A DNA stretch of 6,086 bases from NCBI GenBank assembly GCA_022614795.1, contig JAKEHX010000010.1, positions 1 through 6,086 of the forward strand. Reading direction: 5' to 3'. Source of the stretch: Planctomycetaceae bacterium (GTDB taxonomy: Bacteria > Planctomycetota > Planctomycetia > Pirellulales > Pirellulaceae). The notes under the pieces are model-generated. The model did no database searches and was not told the DNA's origin. It worked only from the letters and a program-made list of their open reading frames with translations. Shown here piece by piece: positions 6,074-6,086 of the stretch. Each line of letters opens with the position of its first letter. Positions within the stretch are counted from its first letter, which is position 1. The translations under genes and the position numbers were made by a program.

Positions 6074-6086
6074 AAATGGCGACAAC

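Noticed and set aside
5189..6085. 298-codon minus-strand frame opposite the pseudoprotease gene
   Set aside because: Same reason: Arg/Gly/Gln-rich shadow. The plus frame aligns with the neighbouring paralogue throughout.

Overview
The window looks like GC-rich chromosomal DNA from a planctomycete, probably Pirellulales-like. This is inferred from the type of proteins (small zinc ribbons of the CxxC...AGKxxxCPxC...IP kind fused to membrane proteins) and from the wordy, palindromic intergenic repeats. No rRNA or marker gene is present to confirm it.

Layout. Two genes run leftward. First comes a polytopic membrane protein of unknown function (867-1682), then a small zinc-ribbon protein with a membrane hairpin (162-671). 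Two genes run rightward: a large M48-type membrane metalloprotease with an N-terminal zinc ribbon (1884-4559), then a shorter tandem paralogue (4667-6058). The two pairs diverge from a spacer at 1683-1883. No RNA gene, CRISPR array, transposase or integrase was found.

The main biological point is the tandem pair. The first copy has a complete M48 zinc site (HEFGH plus a downstream EFDAD). The second keeps the same architecture (zinc ribbon, membrane segments, EFDAD) but has GLVAQ where HEFGH should be and an Arg in place of the His of the SHP motif. It also stops about 320 residues early. It therefore looks like a catalytically dead pseudoprotease beside its active paralogue. A regulatory or partner role is inference.

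The second theme is the intergenic DNA. Each of four gene boundaries carries a different repeat-like element pressed against coding sequence: a 160-bp imperfect palindrome (about 1-162) at the stop of the first leftward ORF, a 175-bp palindrome (about 684-864) filling the gap between the two leftward genes, a G-quadruplex-type run (1683-1709) at the start of the 867-1682 gene, and a 7-bp tandem with a TTCGAA core (6060-6073) just after the last stop. Of the four proteins, three carry zinc ribbons and all four are predicted membrane proteins. Nothing in the sequence links them in one pathway.
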